NCBI GenBank assembly: GCA_022575985.1
Contig: JAKSXM010000142.1
Location: forward strand, 2,976,001-3,040,000
Direction of reading: 5' to 3'
From: Anagrus nilaparvatae
Taxonomy: Eukaryota; Arthropoda; Insecta; Hymenoptera; Mymaridae
Length of the DNA stretch: 64,000 nucleotides
Below the pieces are notes generated by a model, which ran no database searches, was not told the origin of the DNA, and worked only from the letters and a program-made list of their open reading frames with translations. The position numbers and the translations under genes are program-made. Positions 35,501 through 47,194 of the stretch are shown here, in pieces. Each line of letters starts with the position of its first letter. Positions within the stretch are counted from its first letter, which is position 1.

Positions 35501-38500
35501 AGTAGAAAATTTTCTCTCTTTCCTCTTTATGTACGTAATGAAATATACTATTTTCTACAATGTTTTAACTGGGTTACAGAAGGAAAAAGTTGAGTATGTA
35601 TTTGTGTTTAATACATATATAAGATAGAGCCCTGGGGTTAACGAGGTAACGTCTTTTCGTGTCCTGAAAGCTTTGAGTAAAAGACATACAATTTTTAAGT
35701 CCAAGACGTACTACTCGAGTAAACAACCTCGAAAAGCGTCGTTGTACATGAAAATTTTACTTTCTCCCAAACCTTCCTATACTTTTTTTTCATATTAGAA
35801 TTATGTACATATGTGTCTGTGTGTAAGTGTGTATAAGTTCTTTTAGCTCAGCAAAAGCGAAACAATTTTATTTACTTTTTCTTAAATATTCTTTTTTTTT
35901 TTTCTATTTTTTTTTTTATTATTTGCTTCTTTCGTTTTACGTGTATTGCGCTTTAACTAAATTTTTGACGTTTTTTCATTTTATTTTTTATTTTCGTTAC
36001 AAAGAATATTTATCTTTTATAAAAATAGAATTTTTATTTTTCTCCTACAATACGATTTTTACGTTGGTACTTGTGTATATATTGGTTTAACCATATTTTT
36101 ACCTAAACTTATATATATATATATCTCTATATATTATAAAGTTATAACCGCCGCCGCCGCTGCCGCCGCTGCCGCCGCTGCCGCCGCTGTCGCATGAGCC
36201 CTTTGTGCCAATGGACCTTTTGTGCCAAAATGGACCTTTTGTGCCAATGGACCTTTTGTGCCAATGGACCTTTTGAGCCAAAATGGACCTTTTGTGCCAA
36301 AATGGACCTTTTGTGCCAATGGACCTTTTGTGCCAAAACGGACCTTTTGTGCCAATGGACCTTTTGTGCCAAAATGGACCTTTTGTGCCAATGGACCTTT
36401 TGTGCCAAAATGGACCTTTTGTGCCAATGGACCTTTTATGCCAAAATGGACCTTTTGTGCCAATGGACCTTTTGTGCCAAAATGGACCTTTTGTGCCAAT
36501 GGACCTTTTGTGCCAAAACGGACCTTTTGTGCCAATGGACCTTTTGTGCCAAAATGGACCTTTTGTGCCAATGGACCTTTTGTGCCAATGGACCTTTTGT
36601 GCCAAAATGAACCTTTTGTGCCAATGGACCTTTTGTGCCAAAATGGACCTTTTGTGCCAAAATGGACCTTTTGTGACAAAATGGACCTTTTGGGCCAAAT
36701 TGGACCTTTTGTGCCAAAATGGACCTTTTGGGCCAATGTGGTCCTTTTGGGCCAATGTGGTCCTTTTGAGCCAATGTGGTCCTTTTGGGCCAAAATGGAC
36801 CTTTTCGGCCAATGTGGTCCTTTTGTGCCAATCTGGTCCTTTTGGGCCACAGTGGTCCTTTTGGGCCAAAATGGTCCTTTTGGGCCAAAGTGAACCTATT
36901 GGGCCAAAGTGGTCCTTTTGGGCCAATGCGGTTTTTTCTATATTTAACCAATTATTATAAAGTTGTTTTTTTTATGTTTTTATATAATCTATATTTTTTA
37001 TACTTTGTTTAAGTTTAAAATATAAGTAAAAATAGAAAAATCAAATTTTTCATTTTTTGACTAAATTGCAAATGTTGACTAACACCTCTTTATACTACAT
37101 ACAACCATCTAAAATTATACTAATATACTTTTTTTAGGTTTATTTATCATTTATGTGCATATTTTAATACCGATTTTTGGCCACTTTTTTTTTTACTACA
37201 CTGTGGTACGCCTTACAAGTGATTATAAAAATATACTATCGCAATACTTCAATCACTCTGCGGGGGTTGGCGCGCGTAGCGCGCAGGGGGCGGAGCCCCC
37301 TAGTATATATATATATTTATGTGTAAGTAATTCTATTGTAGAAAATTGGCCTTTGGCAATATATGAGGGGTTTAAATAAAATCGGTAAAAAAGATGCGTT
37401 TTATATAAATTATAATAGATATATTAAACTTTAGATCATTTTGGTTGTATTCGAATTTTAAATATTTTTCAAGTTTCGAAAATTCAATTTTAACACATTT
37501 TCGCCCAAAATATTGAAAAAAATGACGCATTTTAGATATTGAGTCGTTTAGGTCACTGTTTTGCAAAATTAAAAAATTTAATTTGCTGCAATATTTTGAA
37601 GTTGCTTTGACTGAAAAGAATTTTGGGTCTTTACACTAAATTACAATTTTTTCATAAATTAACATCCCAAATAAATTTTTGGGTGTATAAAACCCAAAAA
37701 TAGATACCAGAAAAACAATAAAATCTGAAAATAACTGAAAAGCTAATATGTATTTAGTATTTTATATATAAGAACATCCAAATAAAATTCTTGAATAGCA
37801 GATTCATTGAAAAAAGGAAAAAAAAAAAAATTTACCCTGAAGCTTTATAAAAATACATTGTTGAGATTCTAAAAAGCTTGAATTATATTAATACCAGGGT
37901 ATTGTAACACACACACACACACATATGAATGTAGATTATATAAATATGACTTTAAATTGATAAAAAAAATTTTTTATTAAAAAATAAAAAGTTAATTAAT
38001 ATTAAATATTTTTTTATTTAAAAGAGCAGTTTATCTTGTAAATTTAGAAAAATTTTTTTAAACATTAATATTATAAAAAGATTAAGAAAGTTTTACGGTT
38101 ACTTTGATATATATAAAAAAAGCTTTGGATGAGAAAAAAAATACGGTGTGATTACTTTGGGATAACCTTTTGAAAAATGAGAAGTTTGTAATAAAAAGAT
38201 GTTTTAAAAATGATAAGAAAAAATAATAACTTTTTTTAACCTCAATTTTTTAAAAAATATTTTTTGAATTTTGGTTGGATTAAATTATTATTAATGTTAT
38301 TTAAATTTTTAAAAAATGTGGTTAGTTTTAAATATTAAAGGGTATTAAAAGCTTGAATATGCAATAGGTTTAATAAAAATAATTCATATTATAAAAGTTT
38401 TTTATAAAAGTGAATAATTCTTAGAAAGTTTAATGACCGTGAAAAAGTTTGAGCTTTTTTAATGAATAAAACTTGGATATCTAGAGAATTATATCCTTAA

Positions 38501-39041
38501 AAGAAGCAATAATCTGCTTTTATAATTATAATTTCGTTAGCTGGGTGAATATAATAGACTCACTAAGGCTTAGGTGCGAACGGAAAATTATTTTTGGAAT
38601 TTCGAATGCTTGAATTAACAAGTTCCTGTAACTCCGAATATGTTTTGCCTTCAGAAAAGTCTTCTTATAAAGGAAAATAGCTATTTTCTGCTTTTAAGTA
38701 TTATTTAGCTAGCTTTGCTGAAAACTTTGCTTGAAAATTCAAAATACGTTTGAAAATTTAAGTAATTTACTATAAATTGTATGCTTGGTATCTTCTTGAA
38801 TGTTTAAACAAAATCAAACACAGCGATGCAATTTACCTTTACATTTAATTTATGTTTTTAAAATTTGATGTTTAATAATATTTAAAAAAATTAATTTTTT
38901 AGGCCTTCCAGCTCAAAATACGAAGAAAATTCACCAGATGGAATTTTTGAAGCTGAGTTATCTGGACGTAACAAAAATTGCATGAAATACCACAATTTAT
39001 GTCCAGTAGGATTATTTGATTTAATTGGAATCTTCGTTTAA
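32578..39041 (+). CDS. DM4/DM12-family secreted protein, DM4-B (first exon not located)
   Basis: Exons found: 32578-32710, 33363-33568, 35069-35176 and 38903-39041 (TAA). Phases are 0, 2 and 2, as in DM4-A, and the third listed exon is 108 nt in both genes. The protein runs DALNPTLLVLLVYHVTA (signal-peptide-like), then FPGSSNMGIYAAIALPL, YFFEANYILPDD, a basic furin-like stretch KRKKRF, AGFPGHECLLKSICETSE, GHNGIIGDILQ, and a tail with NCMKYHNLCP. The four conserved cysteines are present. The first listed exon starts in mid-codon (one base), so an upstream exon with the ATG must exist. One possibility is 28308-28324 (MKFNL plus AG before GTTTGT), which fits the phase but is unproven. Function is unknown as for the family; secretion is expected. 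AATAAA lies at 39171-39176. Confidence 0.9.
34438..34475 (+). promoter_or_regulatory. Divergent promoter-like module copy e
   Basis: TTTCTCGCAATAGAAAAGA at 34438-34456 is followed by TATAATATAAG from 34465; the gap is 8 or 13 bp depending on which TATA is used. It lies in an intron of DM4-B. It is the least conserved of the seven copies. Confidence 0.35.
36149..36190. repeat. GCC/GCT trinucleotide repeat
   Basis: A GC-only run of GCCGCCGCT units adjoins the minisatellite, a strong compositional contrast with the AT-rich intron around it. Confidence 0.9.
36195..36937. repeat. Minisatellite of 17/19-bp units (36-bp dimer) in the last DM4-B intron
   Basis: Units read TGGACCTTTTGTGCCAA with or without AA. 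In the left two thirds, 17- and 19-bp units alternate to give a 36-bp higher-order repeat. After about 36735 units drift to GGGCCAATGTGGTCCTTTT. The unit lacks stop codons in most frames, so long frames (up to 275 codons) open on both strands; they encode only the repeat and are not treated as genes. Confidence 0.92.
37262..37303 (+). mobile_element. Helitron-like 3' end
   Basis: Two GC-rich hairpins (GCGCGCGTAGCGCGC, then GGGGGCGGAGCCCCC) are followed directly by CTAG and T, then a TA-rich tract. It resembles the 10270-10303 end but with no spacer before CTAG. The body of the element is not delimited. Confidence 0.45.
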
Positions 39042-39176
39042 ATGCAGTAAATAACAAAACTGCGAATGGCACAGTACTTTTTCAACAAATTCCAGCAAAA
39101 AATCACTTCCTTTCAGTATTTTGTTTGATAAAACTGAGTCATGTTATTTATCAATTTAATAATTAGTTGAAATAAA

Positions 39177-39615
39177 AAATTTATTAAACAAAATGTTTTT
39201 TTTTAATAAATAAATAAAATAATGTTTACTTTTATATTAAAATACTAAAATATAAATAAAAAAAAAAATATAAAAATTTTATTTGCTTTATTTTACATAG
39301 ATGCTTTTATTATTGATGATTAAATAAATATTTAATTAAATAAAATACACTTTAAAAGGTAGCGAATTAAAAAAAAAAATAAATAAAATACAAAATTTTT
39401 ATTATTATATTTGCTTAAGTTCTTTTTTTTTGTTTTTAGTAAAAATAAACAATTGAATAATGAATAAAAATTTTATTTTGAATGTACGTACAGAACAGAC
39501 GAGCAAATTTAGGATGCCAAATTAAAATTAATAAGGGGCTTCTTGTTCTTTATAAATGGGGTTTTTTTCGGTAATTTTTAAATAACATTGTCACCTAGTT
39601 AATTAATCAAAATAT
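39177..39615. other. 3' flank of DM4-B
   Basis: AT-rich sequence with several AATAAA-like words; no gene. Confidence 0.4.
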
Positions 39616-40278
39616 AGTCGAGAAGCCAGCGTATCATTCCGTATGCACGAAATCCGATCAAGCGTTGAATTGATAGACACCAAGCAGATTATATTTTTTA
39701 ACCCGCTGATTTCGAATCTGCAGTTATTTTTTTCTCTAAAACTGGTGCGTTTGCCGCCAGAGGGCCTTTAGGGGGTAAAAACGCTATTTTTCGCAAATAT
39801 CTTGGAAGCTACGTATCCTAAGATAATTAAAATTAAGTAACATCTTGTTTTTTGACCAGATGATTCTGAATCTGCAGTTATTTTTTCTCTAAAACTCTGG
39901 CGTTCACCGCTAGAGGGCGTTTAGGGTGTAGAAACGCTATTTTTGCAAAAATCTCGGAAGTTACCCATCTTAAAATACTTGAAACCATGTAAATCTTAAT
40001 TTTAGAGAAAATTTAACTGCATATTTGAAATCAGCGGGTCTAAAAACTATAAATTACTTGGTTTTAAAGTATCTTAGGAGCGTAGCTTCCAAGATATTTG
40101 CGAAAAATAGCGTTTTTACCCCATAAACGCCCTCTAGCAACAAACGCACCAGTTTTAGAGAAAAAATAACTTCAGATTCGGAATCAGCGGGTCAAAAAAC
40201 TGTAATCTGCTTGGTGTCTATCAATTCAACACGCGATCGGATTTCGTGCATACGAAATGATACGCTGGCTTCTCGACT
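39616..40278. mobile_element. Foldback element, 663 bp, arms over 200 bp
   Basis: The left end AGTCGAGAAGCCAGCGTATC is mirrored at 40259-40278. Inverse similarity continues through ATTGATAGACACCAAGC, TCTCTAAAACTGG and CAAATATCTTGGAAGC. Arms are about 90% alike. Internal copies of AGAGGGC with flanking sequence repeat three to four times. No target duplication is certain. Confidence 0.8.
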
Positions 40279-42549
40279 TTTAGTGATTTTATGGCCAAAA
40301 ATGGGCACTTGGTTTATTTATTATATCGCTTAAAGAATAAGTTTTAAAAAAATTTCGGCTTGTAATCACTTTCTTAATTAGCAAGAATGTCGGGAATCAG
40401 AATATTTTTCAGATTAATATAAATTTATCAAATTATTTTTCAAACCAGAAATACAATTTTTTTTCGTAATAAAATAATCTGTACTATAAATAATTTAATA
40501 TTTGTCAACATTTTATATTTATATTATCTATTTATATAATTATTTGACGTTGTTTAATGACGTGATACGTGCGTTGATATATTTTTTATTGCTATTTCAG
40601 AAAAACTTATTTATTAGGAAATTCTGCAAAAGTATTATTAACTGTTTATATTTAATTTTATTTTTTTTTTGTAATCTTAATATTAAAACTTTTCCTTTGT
40701 TTGTTTATAATGTATGTTTGTAAAAAAAATTAATCGTATGATATAATAAATTAGTTTTTTTATCAATGCAAAAATATAAATTTTATGTGTTTGTTATTCT
40801 TGGAAAATTTTAACGATTTTATTACATCTTAATAATTAACCAAAGATCCGTCAATATCTAGAAAAATTAAAACACTTAGTACATAAAAACTAACAATTCC
40901 TCGTTGGAATTAGATTTCTAGCCTAATTTAAGAACTCAAAAATCCAACATTTCAAACATCTTGTTTTAACCAATATTAACATCAATTCACAAAAAATTGT
41001 TAGGATTATCACTCATAATTTGGACATCATCTCAAAAAATTTTTTTAAAACAGATATTAGTCGTTTCAAAATAATTTTTTCAACTTTTCCAGTCTATGGG
41101 GTGCTAGACCTTCCAAATACCCAAAATCTCTTTTTTTCGAATTGATTTTATATTTTTCTGCTGATTTAAGGGTATCTAAGGCATTTTATTGCTACAATAA
41201 ATAGTTTAAAGCATAAGCTGACTACTGTATTAAGATATTTTCACAAAAAAAATTTTTTTGAAATCGAAACTTTCAATTTTTTTTTTAAATTCACTGCAAT
41301 ACATCGCAAATTTACTAATCTTTTGGAAACAAACTTTGTTTTTGTAAATTTACAGGAATTATTTTTATCAGTGTAGGTATTTTCGTTGCAAATGAGTCTT
41401 AGGTTATTCGCCCTTGGGAAACTTAACTATTTGCGCAAGTTTACCATTTACAAAGCCACCAACTATCAAATATCGCCTCGTATGAAGCTAATTACATATT
41501 TCAGGTTTCATTTCAAAGATTTGATGATCATTCGAACGAAGGATTAAACAATCTAAATTACATAGTTTGAAAATAACTAAGATCCTGAAGGAAGATAAAA
41601 AAATCAGAATTTCCTATAAATAATTTCTTAATGTAACTAATAAAACTTTCATAAAAAAAGTATTCCTTAAATAATGTCAAAAGACACATTTACTCTAGAA
41701 AATGGCTACTTTTGTCATTTTAAAAATAAATAAATTTTTCAAGATAACATCAAGAATTACACATGCATCATATATTTATGTAAACATTTTTAAAAAGCTT
41801 CTGTTTTTTAACGATATTTTTTTAGTTTTATTTTTAAAGCTTTTACAGAAGATAACTTATTCATTGAATTTTTATTTACTCTTTGACAAATATAAATAAA
41901 GAAAAAAAAATCAATTTCTACATATTCTACAGTTTCTTTGGTTTAGATTATTATTATCATCACTTTGTAGTTTGAATTCTTGATATCATTTTTCAAAAAT
42001 ATATTTTTAACCTATTTTTCAATATTATCATTTTTTTATTGTTACTAAAAAATAGTTTTTTGTTTATCTCTACTAACATAAAAAAATATTGATTTTATTT
42101 CTGTCAAAAAGTTATACGCTTGGGAATTTGTATTATTTATTTATAACATTTTTTAATATTGTTAAACATTTAGGTCCAAACTGAAATTTACAGTTAGAAC
42201 TATTTTTATATATATTGATGCATAAATATTGTATTATGTTATACAAATCGGCAAATGTACTGAGCTAAAGTAGATAAGACAAGTGTTTTGTATTCGTAAA
42301 ATATCCATAGATTCTCTATTGTAATGTTATACTTTTGTATTTTATAAATTTTTTTTACTTTTTTTTGGTTGTATGCACATATTTATTATGTTTTTTCACG
42401 TATGGCACCTTCTGTTCTAGGCTTTTTTTGTAGGAAATAAGTAAAAGAATCTTATTTTATTTATTTTAACTTTGATATGTTTTTTTCTGAAATTATCATT
42501 AATTTTTCCAAAATGTTTCTTCGTTTGATACTTTTTTTTGGAACACGAG
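40279..42549. other. Non-coding AT-rich region
   Basis: Frames at 40502-40723 and 41702-41899 are Phe/Ile/Leu/Tyr-rich with no signal or splice support. A decayed piece resembling the CACTGTAAAAAG MITE may lie near 41280-41380. Confidence 0.4.
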
Positions 42550-42582
42550 GAACAAACCAGGGGTGGTGGAGCCCCCCTCTCA
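42550..42582 (+). mobile_element. Decayed Helitron-like 3' end
   Basis: AGGGGTGGTGGAGCCCCCCT followed by CTCAACTATG and CTAA before T matches the layout at 10270-10303 (hairpin, about 10 nt, CTRR, T) with mutations in the hairpin. Confidence 0.4.
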
Positions 42583-44180
42583 ACTATGCTAATATAAAAA
42601 TCTAATTTTTTCTTCCCTCACAGTAAAAAATGTTATTTGAATAAACCATACTAAAATACCATTTTTTTGGCTCATTGTATGAAAAAATTAAATTCGAATA
42701 AAAATGTTATCTAAAAATTTGGCATTATACCTTTTTATAAACGAACAAAAGAAAAATCAACGAACTGTAAGAAATACATAAAATAAATTTAATCTTTTGT
42801 TATAATAATATATATATAAATTATAAACAATATATAATCTTTGTTGACTTCATTATTAAACCTATAGTTAAAATGTCTGTCCATAGAGAGCTATCATTCA
42901 CTCGAGAATATATATATCTCGAAATAGTTTATATATGTAGATAAATGTATTATAATATAGAGAGAGGATGGACATATTATATAGTGCTATGTGTAGGTGT
43001 ATAAATCGTAATGCTAGATACTATGTAGCCTCTCTTGTAATTCAATAAAGACGAAACCTATTCTCTCAAGTATTTTGTCTAATTTTCATCTTTTGTACTG
43101 AATTTTTAGATCCTTGGTAAATAAACTGCAGTAGTGATATTTCTTATCTTAAATATACAACAATAGTATATTGAGATAATATAATTTTCTATTGACTTCT
43201 AATTGATTTAGAACATAGATTTTCAAACTTGTTAACGTATATATCAAAATTTTAACTGTATTGAATTGATATTATATATAAACGGATATAATATCTATAA
43301 TAATAATGATAATGTGTGTGTGGGTGTATGTGAGAAATATTGTTGAATTTATATTATATCCTTGTTTGAATTTCTACATGATAATTTAACACTTTGATAG
43401 ATTTAGGAGAGTTTGTATCTTTCTGTTTATGAATGTTTAAATTATTTTCATCAATCAATTTTTTTTTTTTTTTTAATTCAATATTATTGGATCTTTCAAT
43501 AAAATATTTTTTTGTTATTTTTCTCATTAATTTTTTATGGTATTTATTGGTTGAAGTGATATTTGTTTATAATTAAAAATTTATTTACACTGAGAGAAAA
43601 AATCAGTTGATCAAATTTTATTTATGGATAATTCAAGATTTGTTTGGCAAAGTTTAATGTTAAGCTTTGTTAATTATTTAAATTTAGGAGGTAAACTTAC
43701 CTCAAAAAATATCCATGCACTCTTATTTTCGAATTTTGGAACCAATACAGGATCTCACAATGTTTACATCTAAATGCTAGATTTCAAAATTTAAAATAAA
43801 TATAAAATACTACTTTAGCACTGTAACACTGACAGATTGATGTGCTTCAATTTTGCTCAAATTACTTGAAAATTCAAGTGCAGCAACCTGTCAGTGAAGT
43901 AAACAGAGTTACTCCATTAGCATATTGAGTTTGATTTTTGAATCATAATTATGGACTTCAAATTTTTTGAAAAAAGTAGATAATTAAATTTTCACTGAAA
44001 AGTTCAAGCAAAAAAATTCAAACACCTATCAAGAACCAGTATTGAGTAGCAATTTATGTAAGATAATTTTCTCCTAAATATTTCAAACAGAAGGTAAAAA
44101 ATTATTTTTTCCAATCAAGAAATTAATTTAAGATTAATTTCAGTGATCTTTTGGAATAGTGTTGTAATACAATACTATTA
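42583..44180. other. Non-coding region with a possible orphan 3' end
   Basis: A TA-rich stretch at 42790-43080 has short hairpins (for example CGAGAATATATATATCTCG) and an isolated CAATAAAG at about 43044 that looks like a poly(A) signal. No coding exon was found near it. Confidence 0.35.
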
Positions 44181-45143
44181 CTCCAGTCAAATCGGGGGGT
44201 GTATTTTCACTGGCCAACATGAGATTTGCTCTACTATATGTTTTTTGAGTCGCTAATCACGAAAATCCGGGTTATTTCCGGGAGATATTTTCGAAACACC
44301 CTTAAATTTGCAAAAACTACCCCCAAAAAGGGGTTTTTTGGGTCGCTGAACAAGAATTTGAGGTAGCTTTTTGTGAATAATTAATATTTCACCCTTAAAT
44401 TAGCAAAAATTACCCCTAAAAGGGGGTGTTTTTGCTATTTTCGCATTTTGAGCGACCAAATTAAGTCCTAGCAGGTTTTTTGGGTCGCTGATCAAGAATT
44501 TGGGGGAATTTTTTATAAATAATTATTATTTCACCCTTAAATTAGCAGAAGCAACACCAATATGGAGTGTTTTTGCTATTTCTGCACTTTGAGCAACCAA
44601 ATTAAGTTCTAACGGGTTTTTTGGGTCACTGATCAAGAATTCGGGTGAATTTTTATAAATAATTAACATTTCACCCTTAAATTAGCAGAAACGACCCCTA
44701 AAAGGGGTGTTTTTGCTACTTTAAGGGTGAAATATTAATTATTTATAAAAAACTACCTCAAATACTTGATTAACGACCCAAAAAACCCATATGGACCTAA
44801 TCTGGTCGCTTAAAGTACGAAAATAACAAAAACACCCCCTTTTAGGGGTAATTTTTGATAATTTAAGGGTGAAATATTAATTATTCACAAAAAACTACCT
44901 CTAATTCTTATTCAGCGACCCAAAAAACCCCCAATGACCAATTTTCGGCTAAATCTAGAAACCCAGTTTGCTAATATCAAAAAAACCCCTTTTTGGGGGT
45001 AGTTTTTGCAAATTTAAGGGTGTTTCGAAAATATCTCCCGGAAATAACCCCGATTTTCGTGATCAGCGATCCAAAAAACATTTAGTAGAGCAAATCTCAT
45101 GTTGGCCAGTGAAAATACACCCTAAACCGCGATTTGACTGGAG
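44181..45143. mobile_element. TA-flanked MITE, 963 bp, relative of 2131-2860
   Basis: It starts CTCCAGTCAAATCGGGG and ends in the inverse (CGATTTGACTGGAG), with TA at 44179-44180 and 45144-45145. Terminal inverted repeats extend over 150 bp. The interior repeats blocks with TTTTTTGGGTCGCTGATCAAG and TTTCACCCTTAAATTAGCA in both orientations. No transposase is present. Confidence 0.87.
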
Positions 45144-45145
45144 TA

Positions 45146-46189
45146 TATGTGATTTTTAAGAATTTTCGGAAAAAAAAAATGCTAATGGATTCATATAAGT
45201 CAAATTCAAGCTTTTCATACATAATACCATAAACTGTAAAAATTATGAATACTCTTAACAGTTATATGAGTGAAGACAAATAGAAAAAAAATTTGACAAT
45301 TAAAATTTTTAATGAAATAATTCACTTTTAAAGATTCACATTATTGTACTGTTACATATTACATATGTAATACAAAGAAAAATAGAAATTTATAAATGAG
45401 GGAGAGAGAGAGACATAGTTTTCATCAAATAAATTTGCATATAAATGAATATTAAGGTCAAAAGAGAATGAAGTTAATACCATGACATTTAGTAGCCTAA
45501 TAATTAACAACTGAAATGACAAAATTATCAATCTAATTATTTAGAGTTAATTTATTTTTGACCTTAATAAAAGTTATTTAAAATAAGCTTTTGATATCTT
45601 TTACAAATTAAATAAAAGCTCTTAAATAAAATTTTATAGAGGAAAAATTAAAAATATAATAAAATTTGTTCTCTGATTAAAATTTTGAACTCCCTAAGAA
45701 CCAATAAAATTTAGTTACAAATTGAAAAATAACATAATGAATAAAAAAAGGTACATTAAGTGTTAATTAAAGAAAAAAAATTTTAAGTTAATACAAAGGA
45801 ATAATTTAAAATCATAAAACATGAAATTTCTATTGTTTTAACAAAATATTAAATAATTTATAGAGAAAAGGATAAAATGAATGGAGAATATTATATAAAA
45901 GAATAATAGCTATTAATAATTTAAAACTTATGATTATAATCGAAAGAGAGCCCCTATTAAGTAAATTATCATAAAGTTCAGTTATATAATTTTCTTTGTT
46001 TAAGATAAAAAAATTTTTTTTATTTATTTAAAAGTTTTGTATTTTAGTTAAAAATATTACGAACCAAAAATTAATTATATTTTTATAGTTTTTTGTTTGT
46101 TTCGAGTTTGTTTGTTTAATAAAATCGAAATTATCGATAAATTTAATTTAAATAATTAATGAACAGTAAATTTAAAAATAAATATTTAT
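45146..46189. other. Non-coding AT-rich region
   Basis: Only simple sequence such as (GA)n near 45402 and unsupported short frames. Confidence 0.4.
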
Positions 46190-46407
46190 TTTGCATGTTG
46201 TTATTAAAAATTATATGTACAGGAACTAAGTCATTAGTATATTATTCGGATATAATACAGGTTGACAGTATACAAAAGGTTACTGAAAATCGAGCTAAAA
46301 ATTAAACTTCAAACCAAAATTGGTAATTGTTTTAAAATGTCGATAGGATACCGAGTAGGATACTAAGTATTTTTTTTGTATATAACAAAAATTAGATTAA
46401 GAAAAAT

Positions 46408-46445
46408 TTTCTCGCAAACGAAATGAGTTCCTAAGAATATATAAA
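46408..46445 (+). promoter_or_regulatory. Promoter-like module copy f
   Basis: TTTCTCGCAAACGAAATGA at 46408-46426, an 11-bp gap, then TATATAAA from 46438. If transcription starts about 30 bp after the TATA, the first T5 run at 46563-46567 would end an RNA of about 100 nt. Confidence 0.6.
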
Positions 46446-46895
46446 CTCTCAAGCAGTGAATTTCATATCAATTCAAATTACTAAATATTAAATTAACAAA
46501 TAACAAGTTATACTAAAGCTGCTTATTACTTATAACATAAAAATAATTATTTATAATTACAATTTTTCTGTTTTGGATTTCATATTGTTGAAATTATTGC
46601 TTAGCATTGGGCTGAGTCTTACTCAGACTATAAAATTTTCAAAAATTTGGAAATAAATGCCCAGTTTATATTAGAAATTGTTTTTAATTTAAATAATAAA
46701 TGAAGAGTTATGAAAAGTTATTAAAAGTTATATGTACAGAAGCTATGTCATTATTATATAATGTAGGTCGAATATAGGTTGACATAAAAATGTTACGAAA
46801 AATTAAACTTCAAACCAAAATTAGGGATTTCTTTAAAACGACGGTAACATACTAAGTATTTTTGTTTATATAACAAAAACTAGATTAATAAAATT

Positions 46896-46934
46896 TTTCT
46901 CGCAAACAAAATGAGTTCCTAAGGATATATAAAA
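46896..46934 (+). promoter_or_regulatory. Promoter-like module copy g
   Basis: TTTCTCGCAAACAAAATGA at 46896-46914, an 11-bp gap, then TATATAAAA from 46926. A T5 run at 47054-47058 lies at the same relative position as in copy f. Confidence 0.6.
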
Positions 46935-47194
46935 TTTCAAGCAAAGAGTTTCACATCAATTAAATTTACAATATATATTAAATAAATAAATTATAAGTTG
47001 TATTTAGCTGGTTATATTACTTACATCATAAAAATAATTATTTATAATTACAATTTTTCTTTTTTGGATAAACAAATGGGGGAACTGTTGAAAATCCCAT
47101 TTTAATAGCATTGGCCTGAGTCTTACTCAGACTATAAAATTTTTAAACATATTAAAATGAATGCTCAGTTTATTAAAAAATTGTTTTTCTTCCT

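Larger units (their letters stand above)
46190..47155. repeat. Tandem duplication (~490-520 bp) carrying promoter modules f and g
   Basis: Both copies contain, in order: AAAGTTATATGTACAG-like sequence, GGTTGACA, ATTAAACTTCAAACCAAAAT, ACTAAGTATTTTT, the TTTCTCG/TATA module, ATAAAAATAATTATTTATAA followed by TTACAATTTTTCT, and the hairpin CTGAGTCTTACTCAG (46612-46626 and 47116-47130). Divergence is moderate, and the module and hairpin are among the best kept parts. Confidence 0.8.

Noticed and set aside
36099..36960. Long reading frames (up to 275 codons) on both strands
   Set aside because: They exist because the minisatellite unit lacks stop codons; they encode only the repeat, overlap on both strands and lie in a DM4-B intron.
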